The notes beneath the pieces are model-generated. The model saw nothing but the letters and a program-made list of their open reading frames with translations. It was not told the origin of the DNA and ran no database searches. Positions 1 to 6,944 of a stretch of DNA of 10,931 nucleotides are shown in pieces. This DNA is from an uncultured bacterium (GTDB taxonomy: Bacteria > Pseudomonadota > Alphaproteobacteria > CAISDR01). A program made the translations under genes and the position numbers. How positions within the stretch are numbered: the first letter of the stretch is position 1; the number at the start of each line of letters is the position of its first letter. Location: positions 1-10,931 of the forward strand of contig CAISDR010000489.1 in assembly GCA_903884125.1 (NCBI GenBank), written 5' to 3'.

Positions 1-141
1 AAAATTCGCCCGAATAGGCCGTTTTGTCCAGCGATGCCCATAATTTCAGCTAGTGGCAGGATTTTGGCCTCGGAACCTTAACCTTCGGTTTAGATGCAGG
101 CATTATCATCCGCAATGGCACAGTCCATTGACGGGATTAGG
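1..141. other. Edge stretch with no assignable gene
   Basis: No gene can be named here. One plus-strand frame is open from the window edge to a TAA at 79-81 (26 codons) and another to a TAA at 41-43, so the tail of an upstream gene could end in either. On the minus strand an ATG at 41-39 opens a 13-codon frame running off the edge, without a visible Shine-Dalgarno. Neither translation resembles a family I recognise. No clear promoter or terminator is visible before the phosphatase gene, so that gene may belong to an operon that starts further upstream. Confidence 0.3.
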
Positions 142-711
142 ATGAAAAAGGAACCGGGATCAAATCAAGCCCTGCGCGCGGTCTTTATTGACCGCGATGG
201 CGTTCTGGTGCGTTCTGATGTCATCGACGGAAAACCCGTGGCTGTTCGTGAATTGGCCCGCTTCAGGCTCCTTCCGGGGGTCGTTGGAGCCCATGCCAGA
301 CTTAAATCTGCCGGATTTCGAACTGTCATTGTGACCAATCAGCCGGATATCGCTAAGGCCAGGATATCCTGGGCCATTATGCAACAGATGAATGCCCGAT
401 TGACCCAGCGTCTGGCGGTTGATCAGATTGAGATATGTCCCCATGCTCAGGATGAAGGATGTGCATGTCGGAAGCCAAAATCCGCCATGTTGATTCGAGC
501 AGCAGAGAAATTGCGGGTCGACCTTAATCAAAGCTTTATGATCGGGGATCGCCTGAGTGACATGCAGGCAGCTGCGGGCGCTGGCTGCCATGCAATATTT
601 GTGGATCGACATTATTGTGAGCCTTTACCGCCATCCGATTCCCTGCTGGCATCGGTGCCGCACTTTCCAGCAGCGGTCGCGCTGATTCTCCGACAGGGAA
701 TACACCCATGA
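142..711 (+). CDS. HAD-IIIA phosphatase, D-glycero-D-manno-heptose 1,7-bisphosphate phosphatase-like (GmhB-like)
   Basis: This is a cytoplasmic HAD-superfamily phosphatase of the histidinol-phosphate/heptose-bisphosphate type. Counting from the ATG at 142 (189 aa, close to the usual GmhB length), motif I is FIDRDG with nucleophile Asp17 and acid/base Asp19. Motif II is VTNQ with Thr65, the motif III Lys111 lies in CRKP, and motif IV is GDRLSD with Asp136 and Asp140. A CxH...CxC set (Cys99, His101, Cys107, Cys109) matches the zinc loop of GmhB, although the loop is shorter than in E. coli GmhB. In-frame ATGs also occur at 94 and 115; the one at 142 is preferred because it removes an unconserved N-terminus and has a weak GGGA five bases upstream. 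Known GmhB enzymes remove the 7-phosphate from heptose 1,7-bisphosphate. Here the substrate is inferred from the family and from the neighbouring transaldolase and transketolase genes. Its stop overlaps the transaldolase start. Confidence 0.82.
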   Translation: MKKEPGSNQALRAVFIDRDGVLVRSDVIDGKPVAVRELARFRLLPGVVGAHARLKSAGFRTVIVTNQPDIAKARISWAIMQQMNARLTQRLAVDQIEICPHAQDEGCACRKPKSAMLIRAAEKLRVDLNQSFMIGDRLSDMQAAAGAGCHAIFVDRHYCEPLPPSDSLLASVPHFPAAVALILRQGIHP

Positions 712-1457
712 CACCCACAATGGAACCAAAGGTCTCTGATCTGAAAATCAAACTATTTGCCGACGGGGCCGATTTTGATGGCATTTTAAAAATGGCAGCA
801 AATCCTTTGATAAAAGGGTTCACAACAAATCCAACTTTAATGCGCAAGGCAGGGATATCGGACTATGCCGCATTCGCGCGGCGGGTATTGGACGCCATTC
901 GCGACAGGCCGGTCTCGTTCGAGGTTTTTGCGGATGACTTCCAAACCATGGAACGTCAGGCGCACGAAATTGCCAGCTGGGGTCAAAACGTTAATGTAAA
1001 AATTCCCGTGACCAAAACTGACGGCGTCAGCGCAACAGGCATGATCGGTAAATTGTCAAATGCTGGCATATCCCTGAACGTGACAGCTGTGATGACATTG
1101 GATCAGGTAAAGGCGATCCGCGATGTACTTCATCCTGGGACGCCCGCTATCGTTTCCATATTCGCCGGACGCATAGCCGATACTGGCCGTGATCCGGTCC
1201 CTGTAATGTCAGCGGCATTGCAACTGCTGAAAACGTTGCCGAAAGCAGAACTCATCTGGGCCTCTCCGCGTGAATTACTGAACGTGTTTCAGGCTGATCT
1301 AATTGGCTGCCATATTATAACTGCCACCAATGATATACTTGCCAAACTTCCGCTGGTAGGAAAGGACCTTGCCGCATATTCCCTGGAAACGGTCGCCATG
1401 TTTCGCAAGGATGCTCTGGCCGCCGGTTTCGACATTGCTGTGAAACCAGAGGGCTGA
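708..1457 (+). CDS. Transaldolase / fructose-6-phosphate aldolase-like protein
   Basis: The product is a 249-aa class I aldolase of the transaldolase family. These enzymes transfer a dihydroxyacetone unit between sugar phosphates through a lysine Schiff base. Visible signatures are KLFADGADFDGI near residues 15-26 (Asp19 in the position of the family's conserved N-terminal Asp), GFTTNPTLM at 37-45, and NVKIPVT with the predicted Schiff-base lysine Lys98. A later SIFAGRIADTGRDP stretch matches the family's F-x-GRI strand. The length fits the short TalC/FSA-like branch rather than the roughly 315-aa TalB. The ATG at 708 overlaps the phosphatase stop (ATGA) and has AGGGAA at 695-700, seven bases upstream, so translational coupling is likely. 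A transaldolase in a sugar-nucleotide operon points to local production or remodelling of a seven-carbon (or similar) ketose phosphate. The exact donor and acceptor cannot be read from the sequence. Confidence 0.85.
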   Translation: MTPTMEPKVSDLKIKLFADGADFDGILKMAANPLIKGFTTNPTLMRKAGISDYAAFARRVLDAIRDRPVSFEVFADDFQTMERQAHEIASWGQNVNVKIPVTKTDGVSATGMIGKLSNAGISLNVTAVMTLDQVKAIRDVLHPGTPAIVSIFAGRIADTGRDPVPVMSAALQLLKTLPKAELIWASPRELLNVFQADLIGCHIITATNDILAKLPLVGKDLAAYSLETVAMFRKDALAAGFDIAVKPEG

Positions 1458-1461
1458 TGAT

Positions 1462-2385
1462 ATGACGCAATTGCGGGTGATCATTATTGGCGCAGGTAAT
1501 CAGGGCCGCAAGCGGGCAGAGGTTGCTGGCACCGATGTGGCTGGCATTGTTGACCCGCATGTCGCAACTGCGGACTTCAAACAGATTGAAGAAGTGTCGA
1601 CCGACCTGTTTGATGCAGCACTTGTATGTACGCCGGATGAGCCAAAGGCAAATATAATTCGATATCTGTTGGACCACGGCAAACATGTTCTGGTCGAAAA
1701 GCCGATGCTGTTCAATACACCCGAAGATTATGCAGAGCTGGCGGCACTGGCATCAGCGAAAAATGTGGTTTGCTATACAGCTTATAACCATCGGTTTGAA
1801 CCACATTTCGTTGCAATGCGGGATTACCTTGCTTCCGGGACGATGGGCAAACCATATCTTTGCCGGATATTTTATGGGAATGGTACCGCACGGGATGTGC
1901 GAAACAGTCAATGGCGCGATCAGGGTGCCGGCGTACTGCCGGACCTGGGTTCGCACATGCTTGATACGATTGATTTCTGGTTTGGATGCCTTCCGGAAAA
2001 ATTCAGTCTGGTCATGGCAAACCGATTTGAAAACCGTGCGCCAGACCATGTAAACTTTTTTGCCCAAGGGCGCCTGGCATTTGAGCTTGAGGCGACCATG
2101 GTCAGCTGGCGTAATCATTTCACCTGTGACATCTACGGGGAAAACGGCAGCGCTCATATTGAATCATTGTGCAAATGGGGGCCGTCCACGTTTATCCAGC
2201 GCACCAGGGTCTTGCCCAGCGGGCGCCCCACCGAAGTGTCAAAAACGCTGATTCAGCCAGATCCCACATGGTCAATGGAATATCAACATTTCAAGGCACT
2301 TTGCCAACGCGGACATTTTGATAACCTTTTGCATGACGCAACCATACAAAAGCATCTCAACCATCTGTCAGCGCAGATTGGATAA
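1462..2385 (+). CDS. Gfo/Idh/MocA family NAD(P)-dependent oxidoreductase
   Basis: This is a 307-aa sugar or cyclitol dehydrogenase of the Gfo/Idh/MocA family. The N-terminal Rossmann fold shows RVIIIGAGNQG (glycine motif at residues 10-15) and an acidic Asp31 at the end of strand 2, suggesting NAD preference. The family's EKP motif is at 79-81, with Lys80 the expected catalytic or structural lysine. The C-terminal domain has AYNHRFEPHF at about 107-116 and DLGSHMLD at 161-168, the family's GxHxxD-type signature with His165. Members oxidise or reduce ring hydroxyls or keto groups of NDP-sugars, free sugars or inositols. GAGGG at 1449-1453 lies eight bases before the ATG, and the gene starts 4 nt after the transaldolase stop. 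In context it likely works on the activated or phosphorylated sugar made by this operon. The position oxidised is unknown. Confidence 0.85.
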   Translation: MTQLRVIIIGAGNQGRKRAEVAGTDVAGIVDPHVATADFKQIEEVSTDLFDAALVCTPDEPKANIIRYLLDHGKHVLVEKPMLFNTPEDYAELAALASAKNVVCYTAYNHRFEPHFVAMRDYLASGTMGKPYLCRIFYGNGTARDVRNSQWRDQGAGVLPDLGSHMLDTIDFWFGCLPEKFSLVMANRFENRAPDHVNFFAQGRLAFELEATMVSWRNHFTCDIYGENGSAHIESLCKWGPSTFIQRTRVLPSGRPTEVSKTLIQPDPTWSMEYQHFKALCQRGHFDNLLHDATIQKHLNHLSAQIG

Positions 2386-2402
2386 ACGGAAATGGGTGAT
2401 AA

Positions 2403-3059
2403 ATGCGTGAAGTAAACCTGCTGGCCGCGTTACCCGCGACAAAACGTCAATTGGAAAAGCGTGCCGCTGCACAGACGCCGAAAAATATCGCGATTGCTCG
2501 CCAATATGGCGCGGAATATTTCGACGGTTCGCGCGATGTGGGCTATGGTGGCTATAGCTATGATGGCCGCTGGCTTCCAGTAGCCCGCGATATGGTTGAT
2601 CATTTCGGCCTAAAGCCCGGGGACCGGGTTCTAGACGTTGGATGTGCCAAGGGCTTTCTTGTTAAAGACCTTATGCTGACCTGCCCCGGACTTGAGGTTT
2701 TTGGACTGGATATCTCCAAATACGCCCTGACCCATTGCGAACCCGCAGTTATCGGGCGACTGCATCTGGGAAGTGCGGATAGTTTGCCGTTTCCGGATAA
2801 TTCGTTTTCCGCTGTTATATCGCTTAATACCATTCACAATTTTGATCGGGCTGGAGCCATAAGGGCTATGAGAGAGATCGAACGGCTGGCACCCGGACGT
2901 GGATTTGTGCAGGTGGACAGTTACCATTCCAGCGAACAGCGCGATCTGTTCATGAGCTGGGTTTTGACAGCGAAATTTCACGACTATCCGGATGGCTGGC
3001 TCAGTCTGTTTTCTGAGGCTGGCTATACCGGGGATTATTACTGGACCATCATCAGCTGA
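2403..3059 (+). CDS. Class I SAM-dependent methyltransferase
   Basis: The protein is a compact 218-aa methyltransferase with the seven-strand Rossmann-like fold. Motif I is VLDVGCAKG at residues 77-84 or so, followed by FGLDIS (Asp103) for the SAM ribose. LPFPDNSFSAVISLNTIHNF at about 128-147 is the Methyltransf_11-type motif II/post-II region. A tyrosine- and glycine-rich stretch before motif I (EYFDG...GYGGYSYDGRW, about 38-56) is presumably part of the acceptor site. The C-terminus is short. There are no membrane segments, so it should be cytoplasmic and act on a soluble sugar intermediate. It starts 17 nt after the dehydrogenase. Operon position suggests O-, N- or C-methylation of the sugar being built, but nothing in the sequence settles which. 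Confidence 0.82.
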   Translation: MREVNLLAALPATKRQLEKRAAAQTPKNIAIARQYGAEYFDGSRDVGYGGYSYDGRWLPVARDMVDHFGLKPGDRVLDVGCAKGFLVKDLMLTCPGLEVFGLDISKYALTHCEPAVIGRLHLGSADSLPFPDNSFSAVISLNTIHNFDRAGAIRAMREIERLAPGRGFVQVDSYHSSEQRDLFMSWVLTAKFHDYPDGWLSLFSEAGYTGDYYWTIIS

Positions 3060-3103
3060 ATGCGGGCATCGCCCCGGATCACGAAAAAATACAGGCGACT
3101 ACG

Positions 3104-4093
3104 ATGAAAAAATATGTGGTTCTTGGCGGCGGCGGTTCGTTTGGCATTCATGCGGCGCTTTACCTTCTCGATCATGCCAATCCGGAAAAAGTTATCGGTA
3201 TCGGGCGCAGCCCACTTCGTCCCGGTGCCTTTTCGTTGGGTATTGAAAAACGTGATCGATATGAATATCACGCGTTTCATCTTACCTATGAAATGGATTC
3301 TATTCTCGAACTTCTCGACCGTGAACGCCCCGAGGTGATTATCAACTTTGCCGCTCAGGGCGAGGGGGCAGTAAGCTGGAAAAAATCATGGCGGTTTTTT
3401 GAGACCAATTCTATGGCGCTGGCGCGTTTTGCCGAAGAATTGATGTCACGAACCTACCTTCAACGGTTTATTCAGATCGGGACATCCGAACTTTATGGCT
3501 CTGTGGACTTTGCTGCCAAGGAAACATCGCCGATACAGCCGACCAGTCCTTATGCGGCATCCAAGGCGGCATTTGACATGTATCTGGTGTCTGTTCACCG
3601 CGCCCTCAATTTTCCAATGAACATCATTCGCCCCTGCAATGCCTATTGCCCCGGGCAGCTTTTGCATCGTGTTATTCCTAAAGCGATTATTGCGGGGCTG
3701 ACCGGTCGAAAACTGCCATTACAAGGAGGGGGCAGGGCGGAAAAATCCTATATCCATGCCCGCGATCTGGGGCGTGCCATTTATCTTGTTTCGGAAAAGG
3801 CACCATTGGGCACCATCTACAATGCGGGATCGCTTGAGCCGACATCGATCAGACGTGTTGTTGAATTATGTGCGGAGGCACTTGGCATACCATTTGAGCA
3901 GCTTTGCGAAATGGCGCCTGACCGGCTGGGACAGGATGCCAGATACTGGCTGGATTCGTCAGCAATTTTCAATGATGTCGGCTGGCGACCAGAGATTGAC
4001 TGGCAAGCGGGCTTGGCAGAAATGGCTCAATGGGGTCGGGCAAATATCGATGTGTTAAAGGATTGGCCGACTGATTATGTATTAAGGGCGTAG
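3104..4093 (+). CDS. Extended SDR, GDP-mannose 4,6-dehydratase-like NDP-sugar enzyme
   Basis: This is a 329-aa extended short-chain dehydrogenase/reductase. The cofactor motif is LGGGGSFG (Gly8, Gly11, Gly14), a variant of the usual TGxxGxxG without the leading Thr. NFAAQGEG at 81-88 corresponds to the conserved HxAA region. TSELYG at 127-132 followed by SPYAASK gives Tyr150 and Lys154 of the YxxxK pair. TSELYG, with Thr127 and Glu129, resembles the T-x-E catalytic element of GDP-mannose 4,6-dehydratases more than the SSxxYG of epimerases, so 4,6-dehydration of an NDP-sugar is the best guess. It could still be an epimerase or reductase. It follows the methyltransferase by 44 nt with only a weak Shine-Dalgarno. 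Related dehydratases act on GDP-heptose to make 6-deoxyheptoses (DmhA and WcbK types), which would fit the transaldolase, transketolase and GmhB-like neighbours. Confidence 0.8.
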   Translation: MKKYVVLGGGGSFGIHAALYLLDHANPEKVIGIGRSPLRPGAFSLGIEKRDRYEYHAFHLTYEMDSILELLDRERPEVIINFAAQGEGAVSWKKSWRFFETNSMALARFAEELMSRTYLQRFIQIGTSELYGSVDFAAKETSPIQPTSPYAASKAAFDMYLVSVHRALNFPMNIIRPCNAYCPGQLLHRVIPKAIIAGLTGRKLPLQGGGRAEKSYIHARDLGRAIYLVSEKAPLGTIYNAGSLEPTSIRRVVELCAEALGIPFEQLCEMAPDRLGQDARYWLDSSAIFNDVGWRPEIDWQAGLAEMAQWGRANIDVLKDWPTDYVLRA

Positions 4094-4096
4094 GCC

Positions 4097-4942
4097 ATGA
4101 CTACAACTCGCAGCCCAAACAGCCTTGATATTGCCGCCGCCAGATTACGGTGTGCAAATTTCCGCAGACGAATTCTCGAAATATCGCAGCAGGTGTCAGC
4201 ATTACACGTCGCGCCCGCGTTTTCCTGCCTTGAGATTGTTGATGTCATCTATCATGCGCTGATGCGGCGCGATGCCAAGGGCAAACTGATTGATACTTTT
4301 CTGATGTCAAAAGGCCATGGCTGCCTCTCGCAATATGTCATTCTTGAGGCATTTGGAATTTTGAACCGATCCGACCTTGATGACTATTGTACGCCACGTG
4401 GCAGGTTGGGTGCACATCCGGATTATGGAACACCCGGCATTGCCGCATCTACGGGGTCATTGGGGCATGGCATGGGAATTGCCACAGGCATGGCACATGC
4501 TGACAAGATTTTAGGGATTGATCGGCGGGTCTTTTGTGTTTTGTCCGACGGTGAAATGCAGGAAGGCTCTACCTGGGAAGCCATGATGATGGCTGCAAAC
4601 CTTAAGCTATCAAACCTGATTTCCGTTTTGGATATGAATGATTTTCAGGGGCTTGGTCGGACAAGCGAAACGCATCCGGCATTCTATCCCATTGCTGACA
4701 AAGTCAGCGCATTTGGCTTTGAAGCGGTGGCCGTGAACGGCCACGATGCATCGGCAATAGAAGAAGCGTTTCTCGGGCGTCGCGCTGATCGTCCGTTAAT
4801 GATCATAGGCAAGACTGTTAAAGGTCGCGGCGTATCCTATATGGAAAATGCACCCATCTGGCATTACCGCTCGCCCAATCCCGAGGAATATGCAACTGCG
4901 CTGGCTGAAATCGAACGCGCAGAGAACGGGGCGGCGTTATGA
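4097..4942 (+). CDS. Transketolase, N-terminal (thiamine diphosphate-binding) subunit
   Basis: At 281 aa this is the first half of a split transketolase, matching the PP domain that binds the diphosphate of ThDP and Mg2+. SKGHG at 71-75 and ASTGSLGHGMGIATGMA around 117-133 are transketolase signatures (His123 sits near the active site). LSDGEMQEGSTWEA at 149-162 with Asn181 in DMND forms the ThDP motif; Asp151 and Asn181 are the expected metal ligands. The usual GDGE is SDGE here. An IWHYRSP segment lies near the C-terminus. The protein must pair with the Pyr-domain protein encoded next door to form an active enzyme that moves a two-carbon ketol from a ketose phosphate to an aldose acceptor. 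AAGGG at 4084-4088 precedes the ATG by eight bases. The gene begins 3 nt after the SDR, and its stop overlaps the next start (ATGA). Confidence 0.9.
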   Translation: MTTTRSPNSLDIAAARLRCANFRRRILEISQQVSALHVAPAFSCLEIVDVIYHALMRRDAKGKLIDTFLMSKGHGCLSQYVILEAFGILNRSDLDDYCTPRGRLGAHPDYGTPGIAASTGSLGHGMGIATGMAHADKILGIDRRVFCVLSDGEMQEGSTWEAMMMAANLKLSNLISVLDMNDFQGLGRTSETHPAFYPIADKVSAFGFEAVAVNGHDASAIEEAFLGRRADRPLMIIGKTVKGRGVSYMENAPIWHYRSPNPEEYATALAEIERAENGAAL

Positions 4943-5862
4943 GAAATATGTTCGCAGACAAATTTTATGATCTGGCCAGCGAGGATGCACGTTTATGCAT
5001 TGTGGTGGCCGATATTTCTCCAGCCGGATCAATTCAGAAATTTCGCGAAGCCTATCCTGAGCGGTTTGTGAATACCGGTGTTGCCGAACAGGTCATGATT
5101 GGAATGTGTGCCGGGATGGCGCTTCGCGGACTGAGGCCGTTTGCTTACACGATTGCGACATTTGCTCTGTTTCGCCCCTTTGAAATGATACGCGATGATC
5201 TGTGCTATCATAACCTGCCGGTAACGGTGGTTGGTATTGGCGGCGGTGTGACCTATTCCACGTTGGGTGGCACACACCATGCGCAGGAAGATATTGCAAT
5301 TGCTTCCGCCTTACCCAATATGAGCGTTATCGCCCCGAGTGATCCTGCGGAAGCAGCTGCCGCCACCCAATGGTGCGCGCGGGAAAATAATGGTCCTGCC
5401 TATCTTCGGCTGGGTAAGGCGGGCGAACCGGATCTTACGAGCCAATCTGATGAACCTTGGGTATTTGGAAAAATCCGAAAAATACGGGGTGGAGAATCAG
5501 TGGCGATCCTTGCTTATGGAACCATAACTGCACAGGCGGTGAAGTTGGCCCAGGCCCTTGGTGCAGCAGGGCGTACAGCAGCGGTGTTTTCGGTTCACAC
5601 GCTAAAGCCGCTGGAGTTTTCCGGACTGGCTCAAATCTTGAAAACTTACTCCCATGTGGTGACCATTGAAGAAATGGCGCCTATGGGCGGGCTTGCTTCG
5701 GCCGTGAAATCATTCGCCTTCGACATTTCGGCTCGTTGCCGTATTGACAGCTTTTCCCTTAAAGACGAATTCATTCATTGTTATGGATCACATGCCGACT
5801 TATTGGAGGCGCACGGCCTTGGTGTGAAAACGATGCTTGAAAAACTTGGCGCCGCCAGATAG
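4939..5862 (+). CDS. Transketolase, C-terminal (pyrimidine-binding) subunit
   Basis: This 307-aa protein supplies the Pyr and C-terminal domains of the split transketolase. NTGVAEQVMIGMCAGMAL at 45-62 contains Glu50, the conserved glutamate that activates the aminopyrimidine ring of ThDP. GGTHHAQEDIA at 110-120 is the matching active-site loop, and IAPSDPAEA at about 130 is typical of the family. The last third (about 180-307) looks like the transketolase C domain. The start overlaps the stop of the N-terminal half in an ATGA, which favours equal, coupled synthesis of the two chains. A split transketolase dedicated to a sugar operon is separate from housekeeping TktA. It may supply heptulose phosphate with the transaldolase, or transfer a C2 unit to a special acceptor. 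It is the last gene of the plus-strand operon and ends 4 nt from the convergent operon. Confidence 0.9.
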   Translation: MRNMFADKFYDLASEDARLCIVVADISPAGSIQKFREAYPERFVNTGVAEQVMIGMCAGMALRGLRPFAYTIATFALFRPFEMIRDDLCYHNLPVTVVGIGGGVTYSTLGGTHHAQEDIAIASALPNMSVIAPSDPAEAAAATQWCARENNGPAYLRLGKAGEPDLTSQSDEPWVFGKIRKIRGGESVAILAYGTITAQAVKLAQALGAAGRTAAVFSVHTLKPLEFSGLAQILKTYSHVVTIEEMAPMGGLASAVKSFAFDISARCRIDSFSLKDEFIHCYGSHADLLEAHGLGVKTMLEKLGAAR

Positions 5863-5866
5863 CCGA

Positions 5867-6859
5867 TTATTTGACTTTCAGCGCCTTTAGCTTCTGAACA
5901 TTGAAGTAGTTGTCATCGGTCATTGAATTTGGCAGCAGGCCCGCCTGAAAGGCCTGACACAGGTCGCGAACCGCATCATTGACAGTGAACTTTGTGCCAA
6001 AGCCCAATTCACGTCGAATCTTGTCCGAATTTATGTGGTAACTCCGGTTGTCATTGCTTTCTGTGACAGTGATCCCGATGGTGCCAAGTTGCGGCATTGC
6101 CTTTTCCACCTCGGCCTTGACCGATGTAGCGATCTCGCTGATCCGCATGTTCTGGAATCCGCAATTGAAAGTGCGCCGATGGATTTTGTCTGATGGAATA
6201 TTTAGCAGCATCTCATAGGCAGCGACCATATCCTTGATATGTAGATTAGGGCGTTTCTGTTCGCCCCCAAACACAGTGATTGTGCCCTTGTTGACCGCGT
6301 GATTGGTCAGAATATTGACCGACAGATCCAGACGAGTTCGTGGGGAATAGCCACACAGTGTGGCCGGGCGGATGGTAACCCAGGTGTAATTCGGATCGGC
6401 CTCGGCCAGCATCTGTTCGCATTCCCATTTAAAGCGATTATAAAGGGTCAGCGGGACCTTTGGGTTGTCTTCGAAAACCTCGGGCGCATCAGACACGCCA
6501 TAGACTGACGAGGTGGACGCGTTAATAAATCGCCGGATACCGGTTTTTTCACAAGCGCGTATTACACCCGGAAATGCATCGCGATTGATTGAGGTTGACA
6601 ATGCCTCATCCAGCGCAAACGAGGTGTCGTTGGAAATGCAGGCTAGGTGAATCACGGTTTCGACACCGGCCAGCGCGTGTTCAAGGCAGGCCTGGTCCCG
6701 AATGTCGCCCGCGACCTGGGTTAGGCGCGGGGAATTCGGCAGCACTGAACCAAACCACATTGTGTCATACACAACTACATCATGACCAAGTTCCAAAAGG
6801 CGGGGTACCAGAACATGTCCGACATAACCTGCGCCGCCGGTGACCATAATTTTTGTCAT
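5867..6859 (-). CDS. NAD-dependent epimerase/dehydratase (extended SDR)
   Basis: This is a 330-aa extended SDR. TGGAGYVG at 7-14 is the NAD(P) motif, with YDTMW at the end of strand 2. HLACISND at 71-78 replaces the usual HxAA; this ISND version is seen in a subset of sugar SDRs. NASTSSVYG at 113-121 and LYNRFKWE give the Tyr140/Lys144 catalytic pair. RPNLHIKDMVAA at about 203-214 is the conserved region that contacts the nucleotide sugar. There is no T-D/S-E dehydratase element, so epimerisation or keto-reduction of an NDP-sugar is more likely than dehydration. It is the third and last gene of the minus-strand operon, 83 nt after the preceding SDR. A candidate Shine-Dalgarno (AAGGG, complement of 6871-6875) lies 11 nt before the ATG. 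Its stop is 4 nt from the stop of the convergent transketolase gene. The substrate is unknown. Confidence 0.82.
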   Translation of the reverse strand: MTKIMVTGGAGYVGHVLVPRLLELGHDVVVYDTMWFGSVLPNSPRLTQVAGDIRDQACLEHALAGVETVIHLACISNDTSFALDEALSTSINRDAFPGVIRACEKTGIRRFINASTSSVYGVSDAPEVFEDNPKVPLTLYNRFKWECEQMLAEADPNYTWVTIRPATLCGYSPRTRLDLSVNILTNHAVNKGTITVFGGEQKRPNLHIKDMVAAYEMLLNIPSDKIHRRTFNCGFQNMRISEIATSVKAEVEKAMPQLGTIGITVTESNDNRSYHINSDKIRRELGFGTKFTVNDAVRDLCQAFQAGLLPNSMTDDNYFNVQKLKALKVK

Positions 6860-6881
6860 TTCACTTATCGCCCTTCACAGA

Positions 6882-6944
6882 AAATGCCCATCGTTCTTTT
6901 TACGATTAGAAAAGTAAATGTTTTGTGTTCAACGCTGGGCATTT
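6882..6944 (-). repeat. 9-bp perfect inverted repeat between the two SDR genes
   Basis: AAATGCCCA at 6882-6890 and TGGGCATTT at 6936-6944 are exact reverse complements separated by 45 nt. The right arm overlaps the stop codon (complement of 6943-6945) of the upstream epimerase-like gene. A smaller stem inside the loop, ATCGT (6890-6894) with ACGAT (6902-6906), shares one base with the left arm, so alternative folds are possible. There is no long T-run after the stem on the minus strand, so it is at best a weak terminator. It could equally protect an RNA 3' end or influence expression of the next SDR gene, whose Shine-Dalgarno lies just downstream. Confidence 0.45.

Noticed and set aside
1..41. 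Minus-strand ATG at 41 opening a 13-codon frame off the left edge, as the start of a divergent gene
   Set aside because: No Shine-Dalgarno is visible, only 13 codons can be seen and the residues match no family I know. Not enough to call a gene.
1753..2157. Long minus-strand open frame inside the Gfo/Idh gene, and similar antisense frames elsewhere
   Set aside because: The translation has no family signature and lies fully opposite a gene with clear motifs; it is a shadow frame.
3060..3106. Short ATG frame directly after the first methyltransferase stop (MRASPR...)
   Set aside because: Only about 15 codons, no ribosome site, and it simply fills the spacer before the SDR gene.
5848..5885. 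GGCGC/GCGCC inverted repeat across the convergent junction as a bidirectional terminator
   Set aside because: Only five base pairs with a 28-nt loop and no T-runs; too weak to support.
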